Positions 33,089 to 43,700 of a DNA stretch of 64,000 bases are shown piece after piece; within the stretch, counting starts at the first letter, position 1; every line of letters begins with the position of its first letter. Where the stretch lies: positions 62,001 through 126,000 of the forward strand of contig JALHRB010000002.1 of assembly GCA_022841665.1 (NCBI GenBank), in the 5' to 3' direction. The notes under the pieces are model-generated. The model was not told the DNA's origin. It did not search any database and saw only the letters and a program-made list of their open reading frames with translations. Source of the stretch: Pseudolabrys sp. (GTDB taxonomy: Bacteria; Pseudomonadota; Alphaproteobacteria; Rhizobiales; Xanthobacteraceae). The translations under genes and the position numbers were made by a program.

Positions 33089-34110
33089 GACGGTATCGCT
33101 TCTGTCGCAATCGTCAGTGCCGCGTGCAGACACTGCCATGCGGGTTCGTCCACCGGAAGCCCAAACCGCAGCCATGTCGGTTGTCGCGTGAAGGATCGCA
33201 CCAGAATGCCGTGGCGCGCCAAATGGTACGCCAGCGCGCTGGCCGCTGGCGTACGCGCGAGCCGGAACAAGGAAGTACCGCCGACCACTTCAAGCCCCGC
33301 GGCGCTCAACATTGCGTCGAGCCGCCGGGCGGCCTCGGATAAGACGCCGCGTGTGACATCGCACCATGCTGTATCCGCCAAGGCGGCCGCGCCGACGGCG
33401 ATGGCCGGACCGGACACCGCCCATGGTCCGAGTGTGGCGCGCAGCCGCGCGGCGACGTCCGGCGTGCTCAATGCAAAGCCAAGCCGGACCCCGGCGAGGC
33501 CGTAGAATTTTCCGAACGAGCGCAGCACCACGATATTGTCGCGCGGCATCCCGGCGAGGCTCGCGCCGGACGGGCCGACTTCCATGAAGGCTTCGTCGAT
33601 GACGAGCAGCCCGTCACGCCCGCGCAGGCGATCGGCGAGCGCGATGAGGTCGTTCCTGGCGACAACACGCCCATCCGGATTGTTTGGATTGGTGACGATC
33701 GCGAGGTCGGCGTCGGCAAGCCGGTCGAATTCCGTCACCTCGTCCACCGCGTGGCCGGCCAGGGCGGCGACGCGGACATGCTCGCCATAGGTTGGCGCGA
33801 GCACGGCGGCGCGGCCGCGGGACCGCAGGGCGGCGACCAGCGGCAGCAGGATCTGCGTGCCGGGCGCCGCCGCCACATGGGCGGCCGAGGGCGCGCCATA
33901 GGCCGTCGCCGCCACCGCCGTCAGCCGCGCCAGCGCTGCCGGATCCGGCAGCCGGGTAAATATTTCGGGTGGTAGCACGGGCATTGGGTAGGGGCGGGGA
34001 TTGATCCCGGTCGACAGGTCGAGGAAAGGTTCGGGGGCATCGGGAAACAGCGCCCGCGCGGCGGAGACATCGCCGCCGTGTTCGATTGGATCGGGGACGG
34101 AATTGGACAT
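33085..34110 (-). CDS. cobD: threonine-phosphate decarboxylase CobD (CobC in P. denitrificans)
   Basis: A 341-residue PLP-dependent aminotransferase-fold enzyme making (R)-1-amino-2-propanol phosphate for the nucleotide loop. Signs: HGGDVSAARALFPDAPEPFLDLSTGINP at the start, the VTNPNNPDGR cofactor region and the PLP lysine in RSFGKFYGLAGVRLGFA. The ATG at 34110 gives the family N-terminus. It overlaps bluB downstream and, on the other strand, the predicted cbiB start by 8 bp. Confidence 0.9.
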   Translation of the reverse strand: MSNSVPDPIEHGGDVSAARALFPDAPEPFLDLSTGINPRPYPMPVLPPEIFTRLPDPAALARLTAVAATAYGAPSAAHVAAAPGTQILLPLVAALRSRGRAAVLAPTYGEHVRVAALAGHAVDEVTEFDRLADADLAIVTNPNNPDGRVVARNDLIALADRLRGRDGLLVIDEAFMEVGPSGASLAGMPRDNIVVLRSFGKFYGLAGVRLGFALSTPDVAARLRATLGPWAVSGPAIAVGAAALADTAWCDVTRGVLSEAARRLDAMLSAAGLEVVGGTSLFRLARTPAASALAYHLARHGILVRSFTRQPTWLRFGLPVDEPAWQCLHAALTIATEAIPS

Positions 34111-35071
34111 CACGCTTGCCTTATTCGCATTGGTGATCGAGGCGGCCATCGGATATCCGGATCGGCTGGTGCGCGCCATCGGTCATCCCGTGATCTGGAT
34201 CGGCGGCTTGATCGCGATGCTCGATCGCATGCTGAACCGCGACGCCGCCGGCCAGGCGAAGCGCCGCGCGGCCGGGATGCTGGCGCTGCTGATCGTGATC
34301 GCTCTGGTCGGCGCGGTTGCGTTCATGCTGGAGCATAGCCTGGTTCAGCTGCCATTCGGGATCGTCGCCGCCGCATTCCTGGCGAGCCCGTTGATCGCCC
34401 AGCGCAGCTTGCATGTCCATGTGAAGCGGGTAGCGCTGGCGCTGGAGCAGGGTGGGCTCGCCGCCGGCCGCGCGGCGGTGGCGCAGATCGTCGGCCGCGA
34501 TCCCGATGCCCTCGACGAGGCGGGCGTGGCGCGCGCGACGATCGAGAGTCTGGCGGAGAATTTTTCCGACGGCGTGGTGGCGCCGGTGCTGTGGACCGCG
34601 CTCGGCGGGCTGGCCGGCGGCGCCGTCTACAAGGCGATCAATACCGCAGACAGCATGATCGGCCATCGCACACCGCGCCACGAGGCGTTCGGCTTCGCCG
34701 CCGCCAAGCTCGACGATCTGGTCAATCTGCCGGCGTCGCGAATGTCCGCGTTGTTGATCGTGGCGGCGGCCGCCCTCACCCCAAGTGCCTCGGCGATCAA
34801 TGCCTGGCGCGCGGTCGCCCGCGACGCGGCGCACCACCGCTCGCCCAATGCGGGTTATCCCGAAGCCGCCATGGCGGGCGCGCTCGGGCTTTCGCTCGCC
34901 GGTCCGCGCGTCTATGGCGGTATCGAGGTCGGCGACGCGACGATGGGCAACGGCTGCCGCGATGCAGGCGCGAACGACATCCGCGCGGCGCTCAAGCTCT
35001 ACCGGCGCGCGGACATGATCCTGATCGCGCTTGTGGCGGTTCTCGCGCTGGCCGTTATCGTGCAAAGCTGA
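34103..35071 (+). CDS. cbiB: adenosylcobinamide-phosphate synthase CbiB (CobD in P. denitrificans)
   Basis: A ~322-residue integral membrane protein with about five to six helices. It joins the aminopropanol moiety to adenosylcobyric acid. Conserved: [44 protein letters not shown] and [14 protein letters not shown]. The only start fitting the family N-terminus is TTG at 34103, inside the divergent cobD 5' end; a GTG at 34133 is an alternative. Its 3' end overlaps convergent cobQ by 17 bp. Confidence 0.88.
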   Translation: MDITLALFALVIEAAIGYPDRLVRAIGHPVIWIGGLIAMLDRMLNRDAAGQAKRRAAGMLALLIVIALVGAVAFMLEHSLVQLPFGIVAAAFLASPLIAQRSLHVHVKRVALALEQGGLAAGRAAVAQIVGRDPDALDEAGVARATIESLAENFSDGVVAPVLWTALGGLAGGAVYKAINTADSMIGHRTPRHEAFGFAAAKLDDLVNLPASRMSALLIVAAAALTPSASAINAWRAVARDAAHHRSPNAGYPEAAMAGALGLSLAGPRVYGGIEVGDATMGNGCRDAGANDIRAALKLYRRADMILIALVAVLALAVIVQS

Positions 35072-36515
35072 GCAGTCGGTCGAGGTCGATAAAGGTCGTG
35101 AGGTGCTTCGCCAGCCGGTCGAGCGTGGTCTCAACCAGTTCGTCGTAGGCCACCGTTGTGGGACCGGCACCCAGGCGCGAAAGCCACGCCGCGCGCTGCC
35201 GGTCGTCGGCGAACAGGCCGTGGATATAGGTACCGATGACGCGTCCGTTTGCCGAGACGGCGCCTTCCGGCGTGCCGTCGGCCAGATGCGCGAACGGCCG
35301 CGCGCAATCGGCGCCTTTCGTCACGCCCATGTGCATCTCGTAGCCGGAAAACGAAATACCGTCGTTCGTCGTGCCTTTCGCGTTCGTCAGCTCTTTCTCG
35401 GACGACAGCACCGTCTCGATATCGAGAAGGCCAAGTCCCACAACCGCGCCGGCCGGTCCTTCAATGCCGTCGGGATCGGCGACAGTCCGGCCGAGCATCT
35501 GATAGCCGCCGCACAGCCCAAGCACCGTTCCGCCGCGGCGCACGTGCGCGGCGATGTCGATGTCGAAGCCGCACTCACGCAACGCCGCGAGCGCGGCAAT
35601 CGTCGTCTTCGAGCCGGGCAGGATCACAAGGTCGGCGTCGCCGGGCAGCGCTTGGCCCGGGTGGACGCGGACCAGGTCGACATTGGACTCCGCTTGCAGC
35701 GGGTCGAGATCGTCGAAATTGGCGATCTGCGGCAGGATCGGCACCGCGACCTTGAGCTTTGCGTCCTTGCGGCGCTGCTGCGGGTGGTCGAGCGCAACCG
35801 CATCCTCGGCCGGCAGATGCCGCGATTCCGAAAAATACGGAACGAAGCCGAGCGCCGGCCAGCCGGTGGCCGCGACGATCGCCTCCTTGCCGGCAATGAA
35901 CAGGCTCGGATCGCCGCGAAACTTGTTGATGATGAAGCCCGCGACCAACGCGGCATCCTCGGGATCAAGCACGGCCTTGGTGCCGACCAGGCTCGCGATC
36001 ACGCCGCCGCGGTCGATGTCGCCGATGATGACGACCGGGACATCGGCGGCGCGTGCGAAGCCCATGTTGGCGATGTCGTAGCGGCGCAGGTTCACCTCGG
36101 ACGCGCTGCCCGCGCCTTCGACCAGCACCAGATCGGCCTCCGCCTTCAGCCACTCAAAGCTTTCCAACACGTAAGGCAATAGTTTCTGCTTCATGCCCAT
36201 GTATTCGACCGCTTTCGCCGTGCCGTGGACCTTGCCCTGCACGACGATCTGCGCGCCGACCTGGCTCTGGGGCTTCAACAGAATCGGATTCATATGGACG
36301 CTCGATGGCACGCCCGCGGCGCGCGCCTGCAGCGCCTGCGCGCGGCCGATCTCGCCGCCGTCGGATGTGACTGCGGCGTTGTTCGACATGTTCTGCGGCT
36401 TGAACGGCCGCACCCTTAAGCCCCGCTTGGTGTAGGCGCGCGCCAGCCCCGCGACGATGAGCGACTTGCCCACGTCCGAGCCGGTGCCTTGAAACATGAT
36501 CGCGCGCGCGGTCAA
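35055..36515 (-). CDS. cobQ: cobyric acid synthase CobQ
   Basis: A 486-residue glutamine amidotransferase that amidates adenosylcobyrinic acid a,c-diamide at b, d, e and g. N-terminal P-loop-like [11 protein letters not shown] and KPQNMSNNA, then [15 protein letters not shown]. The C-terminal type I GATase domain has its Cys in [11 protein letters not shown] and His near GTYIHGLF. Follows cobO by 2 bp in the leftward riboswitch-controlled operon. Confidence 0.94.
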   Translation of the reverse strand: MTARAIMFQGTGSDVGKSLIVAGLARAYTKRGLRVRPFKPQNMSNNAAVTSDGGEIGRAQALQARAAGVPSSVHMNPILLKPQSQVGAQIVVQGKVHGTAKAVEYMGMKQKLLPYVLESFEWLKAEADLVLVEGAGSASEVNLRRYDIANMGFARAADVPVVIIGDIDRGGVIASLVGTKAVLDPEDAALVAGFIINKFRGDPSLFIAGKEAIVAATGWPALGFVPYFSESRHLPAEDAVALDHPQQRRKDAKLKVAVPILPQIANFDDLDPLQAESNVDLVRVHPGQALPGDADLVILPGSKTTIAALAALRECGFDIDIAAHVRRGGTVLGLCGGYQMLGRTVADPDGIEGPAGAVVGLGLLDIETVLSSEKELTNAKGTTNDGISFSGYEMHMGVTKGADCARPFAHLADGTPEGAVSANGRVIGTYIHGLFADDRQRAAWLSRLGAGPTTVAYDELVETTLDRLAKHLTTFIDLDRLLSFAR

Positions 36516-36517
36516 AG

Positions 36518-37141
36518 TCAGAACTCGATGCCAGGCTGCGCCTTGACGCCGGCCGCGAAGTGATGCTTGACGAGACTCATGTCGGTGACGAGATCAGCGG
36601 CGGCGACCAGTTCGGGTTTGGCATTGCGGCCGGTGATGACGACATGCAGGTCGGGCCTTCGCGCGCCAAGTTCGGCGATCACCGATTGCAGATCGAGATA
36701 GTCGTAGCGCAGTGCGATGTTGAGCTCGTCGAGGATGATCAGCGCGAGCGTAGGGTCGGCCATCAATTCGCGCGCCTTGGCCCAGGCGCGCTCCGCCGCG
36801 GCGATGTCGCGCTTGAGGTCTTGGGTGTCCCAGGTGAAGCCTTCGCCCATGGTGTGCCATACTACCTGATCGCCGAATGTTTCGAGCGCATCGCGCTCCG
36901 CCGATTGCCACGCGCCCTTGATGAACTGCACGACGCCGACGCGCCGCCCGCGTCCAAGCATCCGCAAGGCGAGGCCGAACGCCGCGGTCGATTTACCCTT
37001 GCCAGGCCCGGTGTGGACGATGAGCAGTCCCTTCTTGATCGTTTTTTCCGCGACCTCGGCATCCTGCACGGCCTTGCGCTTCGCCATCTTGGAGCGGTGG
37101 CGCTCGGCGCTAGCGTCATCGATTGTCTTCGTCATTGTCAT
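36518..37141 (-). CDS. cobO: cob(I)yrinic acid a,c-diamide adenosyltransferase CobO
   Basis: A 207-residue CobA/CobO-type ATP:corrinoid adenosyltransferase that adds the upper adenosyl ligand. P-loop [18 protein letters not shown], then [17 protein letters not shown] and the conserved [14 protein letters not shown]. Overlaps the cobU stop by 4 bp (ATGA). The leading 20 residues are charged and variable. Confidence 0.94.
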   Translation of the reverse strand: MTMTKTIDDASAERHRSKMAKRKAVQDAEVAEKTIKKGLLIVHTGPGKGKSTAAFGLALRMLGRGRRVGVVQFIKGAWQSAERDALETFGDQVVWHTMGEGFTWDTQDLKRDIAAAERAWAKARELMADPTLALIILDELNIALRYDYLDLQSVIAELGARRPDLHVVITGRNAKPELVAAADLVTDMSLVKHHFAAGVKAQPGIEF

Positions 37142-37671
37142 TTCACCTGCAGTGGAATCCCGGCGACGAGGAGGACGACGTGGTCGGCGCGCGTCGCGAG
37201 CTGCTGGTTGAGCCGCCCCGCGACATCGCGGAAGCGCCGGGCAAGCGCATTATCCGGAACGATTCCGAGGCCCACCTCGTTGGCGACGAGCACGACAACC
37301 CCCCGCCTTCGCATTAGTGCATCCTCCAGCCGCTTGATCTCCACATCGATGTCCGCGTCGGCGAGCAACACGTTCGAGAGCCAGAGCGTCAGGCAGTCGA
37401 TGAGAACAGATGCTCCGGCCTGAGCTACCGCGAGTGCGCTGACGAGATCGCGCGGCGCCTCGACCGTCCGCCAGCGATTGTCCCGGCGGGCGCGATGTTC
37501 GGCGATGCGCGCTGCCATCTCGTCGTCGAAAGGCTCGGCCGTGGCTACGTAGATCCACGGCGGTGGCAAAGCTATCACCAAGCTCTCCGCGTATCGACTT
37601 TTGCCAGACCGGGCGCCGCCGATGACGAGGGTCAGCGATGGCAATTGACCGTCCGGTAAGGTGTCAGTCAC
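37138..37671 (-). CDS. cobU: adenosylcobinamide kinase / guanylyltransferase CobU (CobP)
   Basis: A 177-residue bifunctional enzyme that phosphorylates adenosylcobinamide and transfers GMP. The P-loop is in VIGGARSGKSRYAE; the kinase/guanylyl His is in EHRARRDNRWRTVEAP; DCLTLWLSNVL and VANEVGLGIVPDNALAR are family hallmarks. Overlaps both neighbours by 4 bp, so tightly coupled to cbtA and cobO. Confidence 0.94.
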   Translation of the reverse strand: MTDTLPDGQLPSLTLVIGGARSGKSRYAESLVIALPPPWIYVATAEPFDDEMAARIAEHRARRDNRWRTVEAPRDLVSALAVAQAGASVLIDCLTLWLSNVLLADADIDVEIKRLEDALMRRRGVVVLVANEVGLGIVPDNALARRFRDVAGRLNQQLATRADHVVLLVAGIPLQVK

Positions 37672-38444
37672 GACGCCTCGGCCCGGCCCAGGCGCGCATA
37701 GAGTGCACCGGAGGCCCAGCCGAGCAGGGACCAGAAGATCGCAGCGACTACGAGCGATCGCGCGGCGAAGGTAGCCGCCAGTTCAGGCGGCACCACGCCG
37801 GCACCGCTGTCCGGATGCGGCGCGCCGATGAGATGCGGTGCGGCAAGGAGCGCAATCCCGAAGGGCATCGCCCAAGCCGCACGGACGAACACCATAAGCC
37901 CCAAAGCCAACCCTGTCGCTCCGACGCAGCCGATCCACCAGATCTGACGGGGTACAAGATCGGCCGCCACCGCGCCCGGCAGCTCGGGCGGCAGGCCGAA
38001 GGCTGGCGCCAGCGAGAAGGCGGCAAATCCGGCAAGCCCCCACAAGAGCCCTTCAGATGCGGTCACATCGCGCCCGCTCACCGCGAATGCTCCGGCGAGC
38101 AACAGTGCGAAGCCGACGGAGGTCAGCGTCGTCGAGATCGTCGTGACGACCGCGCGCCAGGGTGAATTCTCTTCTGCGGCCGGTGCGGCAGTTTGATGAC
38201 CATGCGTTTGCGCTTGTGCCGGTCCGACGAAGGCCGAGAGCGGATCGACGGCATCGGCAATCACCTCGCGGATCTGCGCAGGCCGCAGGGAAAGCTGCGT
38301 GTGCTTGTTCACTTCGGCTGCGCCGCTTTCGTATTTCTCGGCTTCCAGAATCATCGGCACCAGCGCGACGTGCTGCAGCGCGGCCACGAGCAAGCCGACG
38401 CCAATCCCCGCGCCCAGCGCGGTCGCAAAAATGCGTCGAAACAT
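37668..38444 (-). CDS. cbtA: cobalt transporter subunit CbtA
   Basis: A 258-residue membrane protein with five predicted helices. The first has RRIFATALGAGIGVGLLVAALQ, and the loop carries the family EAEKYE motif and a small His cluster (THGHQ). CbtAB is a proposed B12-regulated cobalt uptake system. It is 11 bp after cbtB and precedes cobU. The riboswitch upstream of cbtB supports a cobalt role. Confidence 0.88.
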   Translation of the reverse strand: MFRRIFATALGAGIGVGLLVAALQHVALVPMILEAEKYESGAAEVNKHTQLSLRPAQIREVIADAVDPLSAFVGPAQAQTHGHQTAAPAAEENSPWRAVVTTISTTLTSVGFALLLAGAFAVSGRDVTASEGLLWGLAGFAAFSLAPAFGLPPELPGAVAADLVPRQIWWIGCVGATGLALGLMVFVRAAWAMPFGIALLAAPHLIGAPHPDSGAGVVPPELAATFAARSLVVAAIFWSLLGWASGALYARLGRAEAS

Positions 38445-38455
38445 GGCTGCCCCCG

Positions 38456-38635
38456 TTAGTGGCAGGGGAAACTGATGACGTGCCGCGTGTTGTGCGCGGC
38501 ATTGTGGATCGCCTCCAGGGGGGCAAATCCTGTCACACCAATGAAGACGATACCGAACAGAATGGCGGTGACGCCATAGCGCAACGCGTCGCGGCGGGCT
38601 GTGGCGATCGAGGCTGATTTGACTAAAACCGACAT
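38456..38635 (-). CDS. cbtB: cobalt transporter subunit CbtB
   Basis: A 59-residue single-helix protein. Helix about 17-37 (RYGVTAILFGIVFIGVTGF) followed by a C-terminal His-rich tail, HNAAHNTRHVISFPCH, the metal-binding signature of CbtB. The ATG at 38635 starts the mature family sequence; an upstream in-frame ATG adds 11 unrelated residues. First gene downstream of the leftward cobalamin riboswitch. Confidence 0.9.
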   Translation of the reverse strand: MSVLVKSASIATARRDALRYGVTAILFGIVFIGVTGFAPLEAIHNAAHNTRHVISFPCH

Positions 38636-38682
38636 ATTGATCCCCCTTCGTCCTCCACCCGAGGACATGTCAGCGGTTGCCG

Positions 38683-38862
38683 TCGCCGGCAGGTTTCCTG
38701 GCTCGCGGGTCGTAGCCTCCCTCGGCCTTCCCGGAGCGCCCGAGGCTCCAGTGGCATATCGAGGGGTGCTCGCCGCTTACAGTTGCGGGGGCAGCCGCGG
38801 CTTCGGGCGACATGCCCACACCGCGTTCCCTTTTGTGTCCCGCCGGGGGCGGGAACCAACGA
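38683..38862 (-). promoter_or_regulatory. cobalamin riboswitch controlling cbtB-cbtA-cobUOQ
   Basis: Read on the minus strand it shows AAAAGGGAACGCGGTG near the start, the conserved B12-box core GCCCCCGCAACTGTAAGCGG (complement within 38768-38798), GGGAAGGCCGAGG and the closing GACCCGCGAGCCAGGAAACC. These are the class I cobalamin riboswitch elements in order. It ends about 50 nt before the cbtB start. Adenosylcobalamin should switch the operon off. Confidence 0.93.
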
Positions 38863-38964
38863 CGCTTCGACTATAGCCGATCGGGGGTGCGCTGCAAGGC
38901 GGCAACGTGCCCGGCAACGTGCCCGCGTTGACAAAGATGCGGCGTGCCCGTTTAGTGATGAGGA

Positions 38965-39141
38965 TCGATGGTCTCTTTCCAAAGGAAAGAGCGAAGAGGG
39001 AATGCGGTGCGGAACCCAGGTTCCAACTCCGCGGCTGCCCCCGCAACTGTAAGCGGCGAGCCTGTGCCACAAGGCCACTGGGTCCGACCCCGGGAAGGCG
39101 GTGACAGGCGGCGACCCGCGAGCCAGGAGACCTACCGTCGA
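38965..39141 (+). promoter_or_regulatory. cobalamin riboswitch controlling the DUF1636-cobW-cobN operon
   Basis: On the plus strand: GAGGGAATGCGGTGCGGAA, the core GCCCCCGCAACTGTAAGCGG inside 39031-39061, CCCCGGGAAGGCGG and the closing GACCCGCGAGCCAGGAGACC. Same class as the leftward element, whose 31-nt core is identical. About 125 nt separate it from the DUF1636 start, leaving room for an expression platform; GGTTCCCGCCCATTAAG is in that stretch. Confidence 0.93.
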
Positions 39142-39267
39142 TTCGGTCGTTCGCCTGGCGGGGTGCCTCGGTGACGCTCGTCGTTCGATTGCGCGGGAAA
39201 TGCTTATCGGTTCCCGCCCATTAAGCACCCGGGGTCTGATGCGGATCGCTCTTAAGGAGCAGCGCGG

Positions 39268-39702
39268 GTGACATTGGCTGACATGCGGAAGGACGCCGAT
39301 GGCGAGGCGCGAAATGGCGCTTCGACGGTCATCTATGTTTGCACCACATGCCGGCGGCCGGACGATCCCGAAGACCATCCGCGCCCGGGCGCGGCGCTCG
39401 CGGCCGCCACCATTCACGCGGCCGAAAACACCGGCATCGCCGTCCAGCCGCTGCGCTGCCTTGCCAATTGCAAGCGAGGCTGCAGCGCGGTGTTGCGGCG
39501 GACCGATGCGTCGATCCCATCGTGGACCTATGTGTTCGGCCATCTCGACGCCGCGGCGGATGCACAGGCCCTGGTGCAGGGCGCGCAGCTGCTGGCCGGT
39601 TCGACCGATGGCCTGATGCCCTGGCGCGCACGGCCGGAGGCACTCAAGCGCGGACTCATCGCCCGCGTCCCGCCGTTCGACTTTTCGGAGCAGAGTGAAT
39701 GA
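39268..39702 (+). CDS. DUF1636 Cys-rich metal-binding protein
   Basis: A 144-residue small protein with CTTCRRPDD near residue 30 and CLANCKRGCSAVLRR near 70, a thioredoxin-like [2Fe-2S]-ferredoxin or metal-binding pattern of DUF1636. Such genes regularly accompany cobW and cobN, so a cobalt-handling or redox role is suspected but unproven. GTG start with AAGGAG upstream; overlaps cobW by 4 bp. Confidence 0.85.
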   Translation: MTLADMRKDADGEARNGASTVIYVCTTCRRPDDPEDHPRPGAALAAATIHAAENTGIAVQPLRCLANCKRGCSAVLRRTDASIPSWTYVFGHLDAAADAQALVQGAQLLAGSTDGLMPWRARPEALKRGLIARVPPFDFSEQSE

Positions 39703-40736
39703 CCACCCCGTTTGCGCGCATCCCATGCACGATCGTGACCGGCTTTCTCGGCGCCGGGAAGACGACGCTGATCCGCCACGTGCTCGCGAACGCCGGAGGG
39801 CGCCGACTGGCGGTGATCGTCAACGAATTCGGCGACGTCGGCATTGACGGCGAAATCCTCAAAGGCTGCGGCGATGCCGCGTGTCCCGAGGAGAACATCG
39901 TCGAGCTTGCCAACGGCTGCCTGTGCTGCACCGTGGCCGATGAGTTCGTGCCGGCGCTCGACGCTATTCTCGCGAAGGTGCCGAGGGTCGAGCACATCGT
40001 GATCGAGACCTCCGGCCTTGCGCTGCCAAAGCCGCTCGTCCAGGCGTTTCACTGGCCGTCGATCAAGAACCGCGTGACCGTGGATGGCGTGGTCGCGGTG
40101 GTCGATGGCGCGGCGCTGGCCGAAGGCCGCGTCGCCGCCAACCTGGAGGCGTTGGCGGCGCAACGCGCCGCGGACAATGCACTCGATCATGACGATCCGA
40201 TCGAAGAGGTGTTCGAGGACCAGATCGCCTGCGCCGACCTCGTCGTGCTGAACAAGTGCGATCTGCTCGATCAGCGCGGCATGGATAAAGCTTCCGCGGC
40301 GGTGGCCGACGCATTGCCGCGCGGGGTCAAGGTGGTCAAGATCGCGAGCGGCAAGGTCGATGTGCCGACGCTGCTCGGCCTCAACGTCGGCACCGAGGCC
40401 GATATCGAGAATCGCCGCACCCATCACGACGATGAGCTCGATCACAACCACGACGAGTTCGAGAGCTTCGTCGTTCCGCTGTCCGAGATCGACGATCCGT
40501 CAGTCTTGTCGAAGCTGGTATCCGCCACCGCGGAGGCGGCGGGCGTGCTGCGCATCAAGGGCTTCGCCGCCGTGCGCGGCAAGCCGATGCGGCTTCTGGT
40601 GCAGGCGGTGGGCCCGCGCGTCACCACGCACTACGACCGGCCCTGGGCGGCGTCGGAACAGCGCGGCACCCGTCTGGTGGTTATTGGGCTCAAGGGCCTC
40701 GACCGGACGACGATCACGCGCATGCTCAGGGGATGA
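39699..40736 (+). CDS. cobW: CobW GTPase metallochaperone
   Basis: A 345-residue G3E GTPase. Walker A GFLGAGKTT, the CLCC metal site (NGCLCCTVADEF), Walker B/IETSGLALP, the NKCD guanine motif (VVLNKCDLLD), a His/Asp-rich loop (THHDDELDHNHDE) and a C-terminal CobW domain. Thought to deliver cobalt(II) to CobN-type chelatase. Directly upstream of cobN in the riboswitch operon. Confidence 0.94.
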   Translation: MTTPFARIPCTIVTGFLGAGKTTLIRHVLANAGGRRLAVIVNEFGDVGIDGEILKGCGDAACPEENIVELANGCLCCTVADEFVPALDAILAKVPRVEHIVIETSGLALPKPLVQAFHWPSIKNRVTVDGVVAVVDGAALAEGRVAANLEALAAQRAADNALDHDDPIEEVFEDQIACADLVVLNKCDLLDQRGMDKASAAVADALPRGVKVVKIASGKVDVPTLLGLNVGTEADIENRRTHHDDELDHNHDEFESFVVPLSEIDDPSVLSKLVSATAEAAGVLRIKGFAAVRGKPMRLLVQAVGPRVTTHYDRPWAASEQRGTRLVVIGLKGLDRTTITRMLRG

Positions 40737-40739
40737 TCG

Positions 40740-43700
40740 ATGCATCTGTTGACGACCAGCTCCACCAGTCTCGACGACATCGTCGAGCCGGTCGATCTCG
40801 GTCAGCCCCCCGGCGATATGGCCATTCTTTCGTTTGCCGACAGCGATCTTGCGGGGCTTGCGGCGGCCTGGGCCGTTGAGCGCGATGCGCTGCCGAGCGT
40901 GCGCCTCGTGCAGTTGCGCGATCTCAAGCATCCCATGTCGGTCGATCTGTGGATCGAGCGCGTCGCCAGCCACGCCAAGGTGATCGTCGTTCGCCTGCTG
41001 GGCGGCATGGACTGGTGGCGCTATGGCGTCGATCGGCTGTCCACGCTGGCCCGTGAGGGCAGCATCGCGCTTGCGATGCTGCCCGGCGAGGACCGCGACG
41101 ATCCGCGTCTCGCGGAAATATCGACGCTGCCACCGGAAGAGCTTGCGGCGCTGCTCCGCTATTTCCGCGAAGGCGGGCGCGACAATCTGCGCGCGCTGCT
41201 GCGCCGGCTTGCGCGTCATGCGGGCGCAGCGCTCGATTGTGCCGCGCCCCGAACGGTGCCGCGAACCGGCGGATATACACCCACCGAACAGGCGGTTGAT
41301 CTCGACCACCTCTTGAACGTGCTGCCGCCCGGAAAACCCGTTATTCCCATCGTGTTCTATCGATCGATGCTGCTGGCCGCTGATGTCGCGCCCGTCGACG
41401 CGCTCTGCGAGGCGCTGGTCGCGCGCGGTCTTGCCCCGGCGCCACTGTTTGTCACGGGCCTCAAGGACGCCGAGTCGTCCGCCTTCCTACGCGCGGTCAT
41501 GCCGCGGCTTGCGCCGGCACTCATCGTCACTACGACGGCTTTTGCTGCGGCGGGCGGCGCGGACGATCAGACTCCGCTCGACGAAGCCGGCGTCCCGGTA
41601 CTCCAGGCTGTTGTCGCCACCACCAAGCGTGCCGCTTGGGCCGCCAGCCCGCGCGGCCTCGGCGCCGCCGATCTTGCCATGCATGTCGTGTTGCCCGAGC
41701 TCGACGGTCGAGTGCTCGCGGGAGTCATTGCATTTAAGAATCCCTCGAATGCGTTCGACGACTTGGCCTTCACCGGCGTTTTCAACCAGCCCGAGCCGGA
41801 TCGGATCGACGCTGTGGCGGATCGGATCGCCGCGCTGGTGCGATTGCAGGCGACGCCGCGCGCCGAGCGGCGGATCGCGGTGCTGCTGCCGGACTACCCG
41901 GGCGCGCCGGGCCGCACCGGCTATGCCGTCGGCCTCGATGTGCCGGCGAGCGTGAATGCGCTGCTCGCCGATCTCGCCGAGGCGGGCTACGCGGTTTGCG
42001 ACGCGCCGCCGACGTCGAAGGCGCTGCTCGACGCATTGGATAGCGCGGGCGCCGCCGCCTCGTTGCCGATCGAGTCCTATCGCGATCTGCTTGCGAAGCT
42101 TCCGCCAGGCGTCAGCGAAAAGATTGCTTCCGCCTGGGGCGCGCCGGAGGCGGACCCCGACACCTACGGCGACGCGTTCCGGTTTCGCGCCCAAGCTTTC
42201 GGTAACATCATCGTCGCGCTACCGCCCGACCGTGGCCGTCCCAACAGCCGCCGCGCGGATTATCACGATCCGTCCTTGCCGCCGCGCCACGCGCTGCTCG
42301 CCTTCGGACTGTGGCTCCGTCATGTCGCTCGCGTCGATGCCATCGTCCACATGGGCGCCCACGGCACGCTGGAATGGCTGCCGGGCAAGGCTGTCGCGCT
42401 GACGGCAGCCTGTTTCCCCGAGGCCGTGGTCGGGGCGGTGCCGGTCATCTATCCCTTCATCGTCAGCAATCCGGGCGAGGCTGCGCAAGCCAAGCGCCGG
42501 ATCGCCGCGGTCACGATCGGCCATCTGCCGCCGCCGCTCATTGGCGCCGATCTGTCTGGCGACGCGCGCGAGCTCGAGCGGCTGGTTGATGAATACGTGC
42601 AGGCCGACGGCCTCGACCGCCGCCGGCGCGAGCGCCTGGCGCGGCTGATCGTCGAACAGGCTGAGCGCAGCGGCCTCGCGCGCGAGGCCGGCGTCGGGGC
42701 CCAGGCCAACCCGGAGGAGGCGCTGCGCCGCATCGACGCATGGCTCTGCGACCTGAAAGACCTCGCCATCAAGGATGGCCAGCACATCTACGGCCGCGCG
42801 TCGGCCGTGGAGGGGAACGAGCCGGCACGGATCGCAAGCGTGGCCAGCGAACGCCGCGGCCTGATCGACGCGCTCGACGGTAAACGCATCGCGCCCGGAC
42901 CCGCAGGCTCGCCGCATCGCGAGCGGCGCGACGTGATGCCGACCGGGCGCAACATGTTCACCGCCGATCCTCGCACCTTGCCGACGCCGACCGCGATGGA
43001 TCTGGGCCGGCTTGCCGCCGACGAGGTCATTCGCAGCTATGTGCAGAGTCACGGCGAGATGCCACGCGCGCTGGTCATCGATCTCTGGGGCAGCGCGACG
43101 CTGCGAACGGGCGGCGAAGAGATCGCGCAGGGGCTCGCCCTGATGGGCTGCCGGCCGACCTGGGACCATGCCACCGGCCGCGTGCTCGGCGTCGAGGTGC
43201 TGCCCTGCGCTTCACACGGCCGCCCGCGCGTCGATGTGACCTGGCGCATTTCGGGCCTGTTCCGCGATCTGTTCCCGGCGCAGATCGCGCTGCTCGATGC
43301 CGCGGTGAGGGCGGTTGCCGCGCGCGATGAATCCGATGATGAGAACCCGCTGGCGACCGTGCGCCGTGCGGCGAACGGAAATGCTGCCGCTGCGCTCGCG
43401 CGCATCTTCGGCACCGCCCCCGGCGCCTACGGCGCGGGTGTCGAATCTCTGCTCGGGCAGGAGGCCGATCGTGCCAACCTCGGTGCGACCTATCTCGCCG
43501 CGGCCTCGCACATCTATGGCGGCGCCGACGGCGAGGGCAATCACGCACCCGGCGCCTTTGCCGCGCGCGTGGCGGCGGCGGACCTTCTGGTGCACGTCAG
43601 CGACGATCCCGCCCGCGATTTGCTCGAAGGTGCCGAGGATGTCTCGTTCGTGGGCGGCTTCGCCGCCGCGGCTGCCAAGCTCGGGCGAAATCCCGATCTC

